The notes beneath the pieces are model-generated. The model had not been told where the DNA came from, made no database searches, and worked only from the letters and a program-made list of their open reading frames with translations. From contig CAKOTU010000008.1 in assembly GCA_934120265.1 (NCBI GenBank), positions 1 to 50,012 of the forward strand: 50,012 nucleotides of DNA. Direction: 5' to 3'. A program made the position numbers and the translations under genes. Positions 49,806 to 50,012 of this stretch are shown one piece after another (within the stretch, counting starts at the first letter, position 1; each line of letters starts with the position of its first letter). Source of the DNA: an uncultured Bacilli bacterium. GTDB taxonomy: Bacteria > Bacillota_I > Bacilli_A > RF39 > UBA660.

Positions 49806-49836
49806 ATTATATCCCCCCCCCATATGCATTTGTCAA
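49806..49836 (-). promoter_or_regulatory. Promoter of the variable prepilin gene with G9 tract in spacer
   Basis: Minus strand TTGACA (49836-49831) and TATAAT (49811-49806) are both perfect consensus, separated by 19 bp that include nine consecutive G (49821-49813). The optimum is 17 bp, so tract-length changes would tune or switch transcription. Confidence 0.8.
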
Positions 49837-49943
49837 CAAAATAAATTTTTTTATAATATCAAAAAAAGTGGGTAAATTATTTACTTAAAGTCACGTTTTA
49901 TGCGACACGAGAACTTAACTTTTAACTTTCACACTTTTTGGAG

Positions 49944-49970
49944 CAAAAAAAGAAGAACTAGTCTTCTTCT
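49944..49970 (-). terminator. Terminator of the gene entering from the right edge
   Basis: Minus strand AGAAGA and TCTTCT flank ACTAGT-like loop sequence containing the stop codon; a T7 run follows. Confidence 0.65.
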
Positions 49971-50012
49971 AAAGCTTTAATTAATTCTTCTTTATTTAAT
50001 TTAGAATATCCT
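49958..50012 (-). CDS. Partial CDS, C-terminal end (SAP/HeH/Rho_N-like tail)
   Basis: The last 17 codons of a gene entering from the right edge: GYSKLNKEELIKALEED then TAG. The S-K-x-x-K-x-E-L-I-x-A-L pattern is that of SAP/HeH or Rho N-terminal-type helix-extended-loop-helix motifs, which bind nucleic acid. Nothing more can be said from this fragment. Confidence 0.6.
   Translation of the reverse strand, partial: GYSKLNKEELIKALEED

Noticed and set aside
1..50012. CRISPR arrays, rRNA and tRNA genes
   Set aside because: No regularly spaced repeats with unique spacers, no rRNA-like stretches and no cloverleaf with CCA end or TTCRANNC box were noticed; a covariance search was not possible.
1..50012. 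Mycoplasma-type genetic code (TGA as Trp)
   Set aside because: All long genes use TGG for Trp and none is interrupted by in-frame TGA at conserved Trp positions.

Overview
The window is a low-GC bacterial chromosome segment that looks like Bacillota (Bacilli-like). The S10-spc-alpha ribosomal gene order is preserved, S14 is the zinc type, and the rplQ, ecfA1-ecfA2-ecfT, truA, rplM, rpsI succession and the parA-parB ... ychF-rpsF-ssb-rpsR block are typical of that phylum. Genes read through without in-frame TGA, so TGA is a stop codon, unlike in Mycoplasma. A CwlJ-type hydrolase, a CwlD-like amidase and a short collagen-like protein suggest a spore-former or a relative of one. The species cannot be named from sequence alone.

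Layout. (1) 1-10.4 kb: a cell-wall hydrolase, then a LysM amidase gene cut in two by an integrated element of about 8.5 kb (about 1583-10104). The element carries a large serine recombinase, an SSB-like and an HTH protein, a C5 DNA methyltransferase with a convergent PD-(D/E)XK nuclease (type II R-M), a zinc-hook AAA ATPase resembling RloC, and a small-molecule-type methyltransferase. Joining the two ends restores the amidase frame and yields a palindromic attP-like site. (2) 10.4-16.8 kb: collagen-like protein, HtrA protease, Abi/HEPN protein, CwlD-like amidase, RluA-type pseudouridine synthase, SAM methyltransferase, guanylate kinase and a coiled-coil membrane protein. (3) 16.9-38.3 kb, all minus strand: rplM-rpsI, truA, the ECF transporter module, a four-gene LemA/DUF3137 insertion, then the S10-spc-alpha superoperon (rpsJ to rplQ). 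rpmD (L30) is missing and adenylate kinase has an altered P-loop. (4) 38.5-47 kb: gpsA, rpsR-ssb-rpsF, an XRE/zinc regulator, ychF, an AbgT-family transporter, DUF951, MscS, parB and parA, a block that usually lies near oriC. (5) 47-50 kb: a dinD gene split at an A_AAA_AAG slippery heptamer, then a diversity-generating retroelement (DGR) cassette.

The most striking system is this DGR cassette. A prepilin-like protein (48391-49770) ends in a C-type-lectin-like variable region (VR, 48423-48523). A same-orientation, AAC-rich 101-bp template repeat (TR, 48053-48153) lies 370 bp downstream. They differ at 26 of 101 positions, and 20 of those fall on the 35 TR adenines, which is the signature of adenine-directed mutagenic retrohoming. 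No reverse transcriptase or Avd gene lies in the window, so the enzyme would act in trans or has been lost. The promoter of the variable pilin has nine consecutive G between perfect -35 and -10 boxes at 19-bp spacing, a candidate slipped-strand phase switch. The gene would therefore be subject to two kinds of variation: in binding-surface sequence and in expression.

The second system is the defence-carrying serine-recombinase element. It combines an R-M pair with an RloC-like candidate anticodon nuclease, has a triplicated promoter in front of the methyltransferase, and a terminator hairpin in the ATPase leader.
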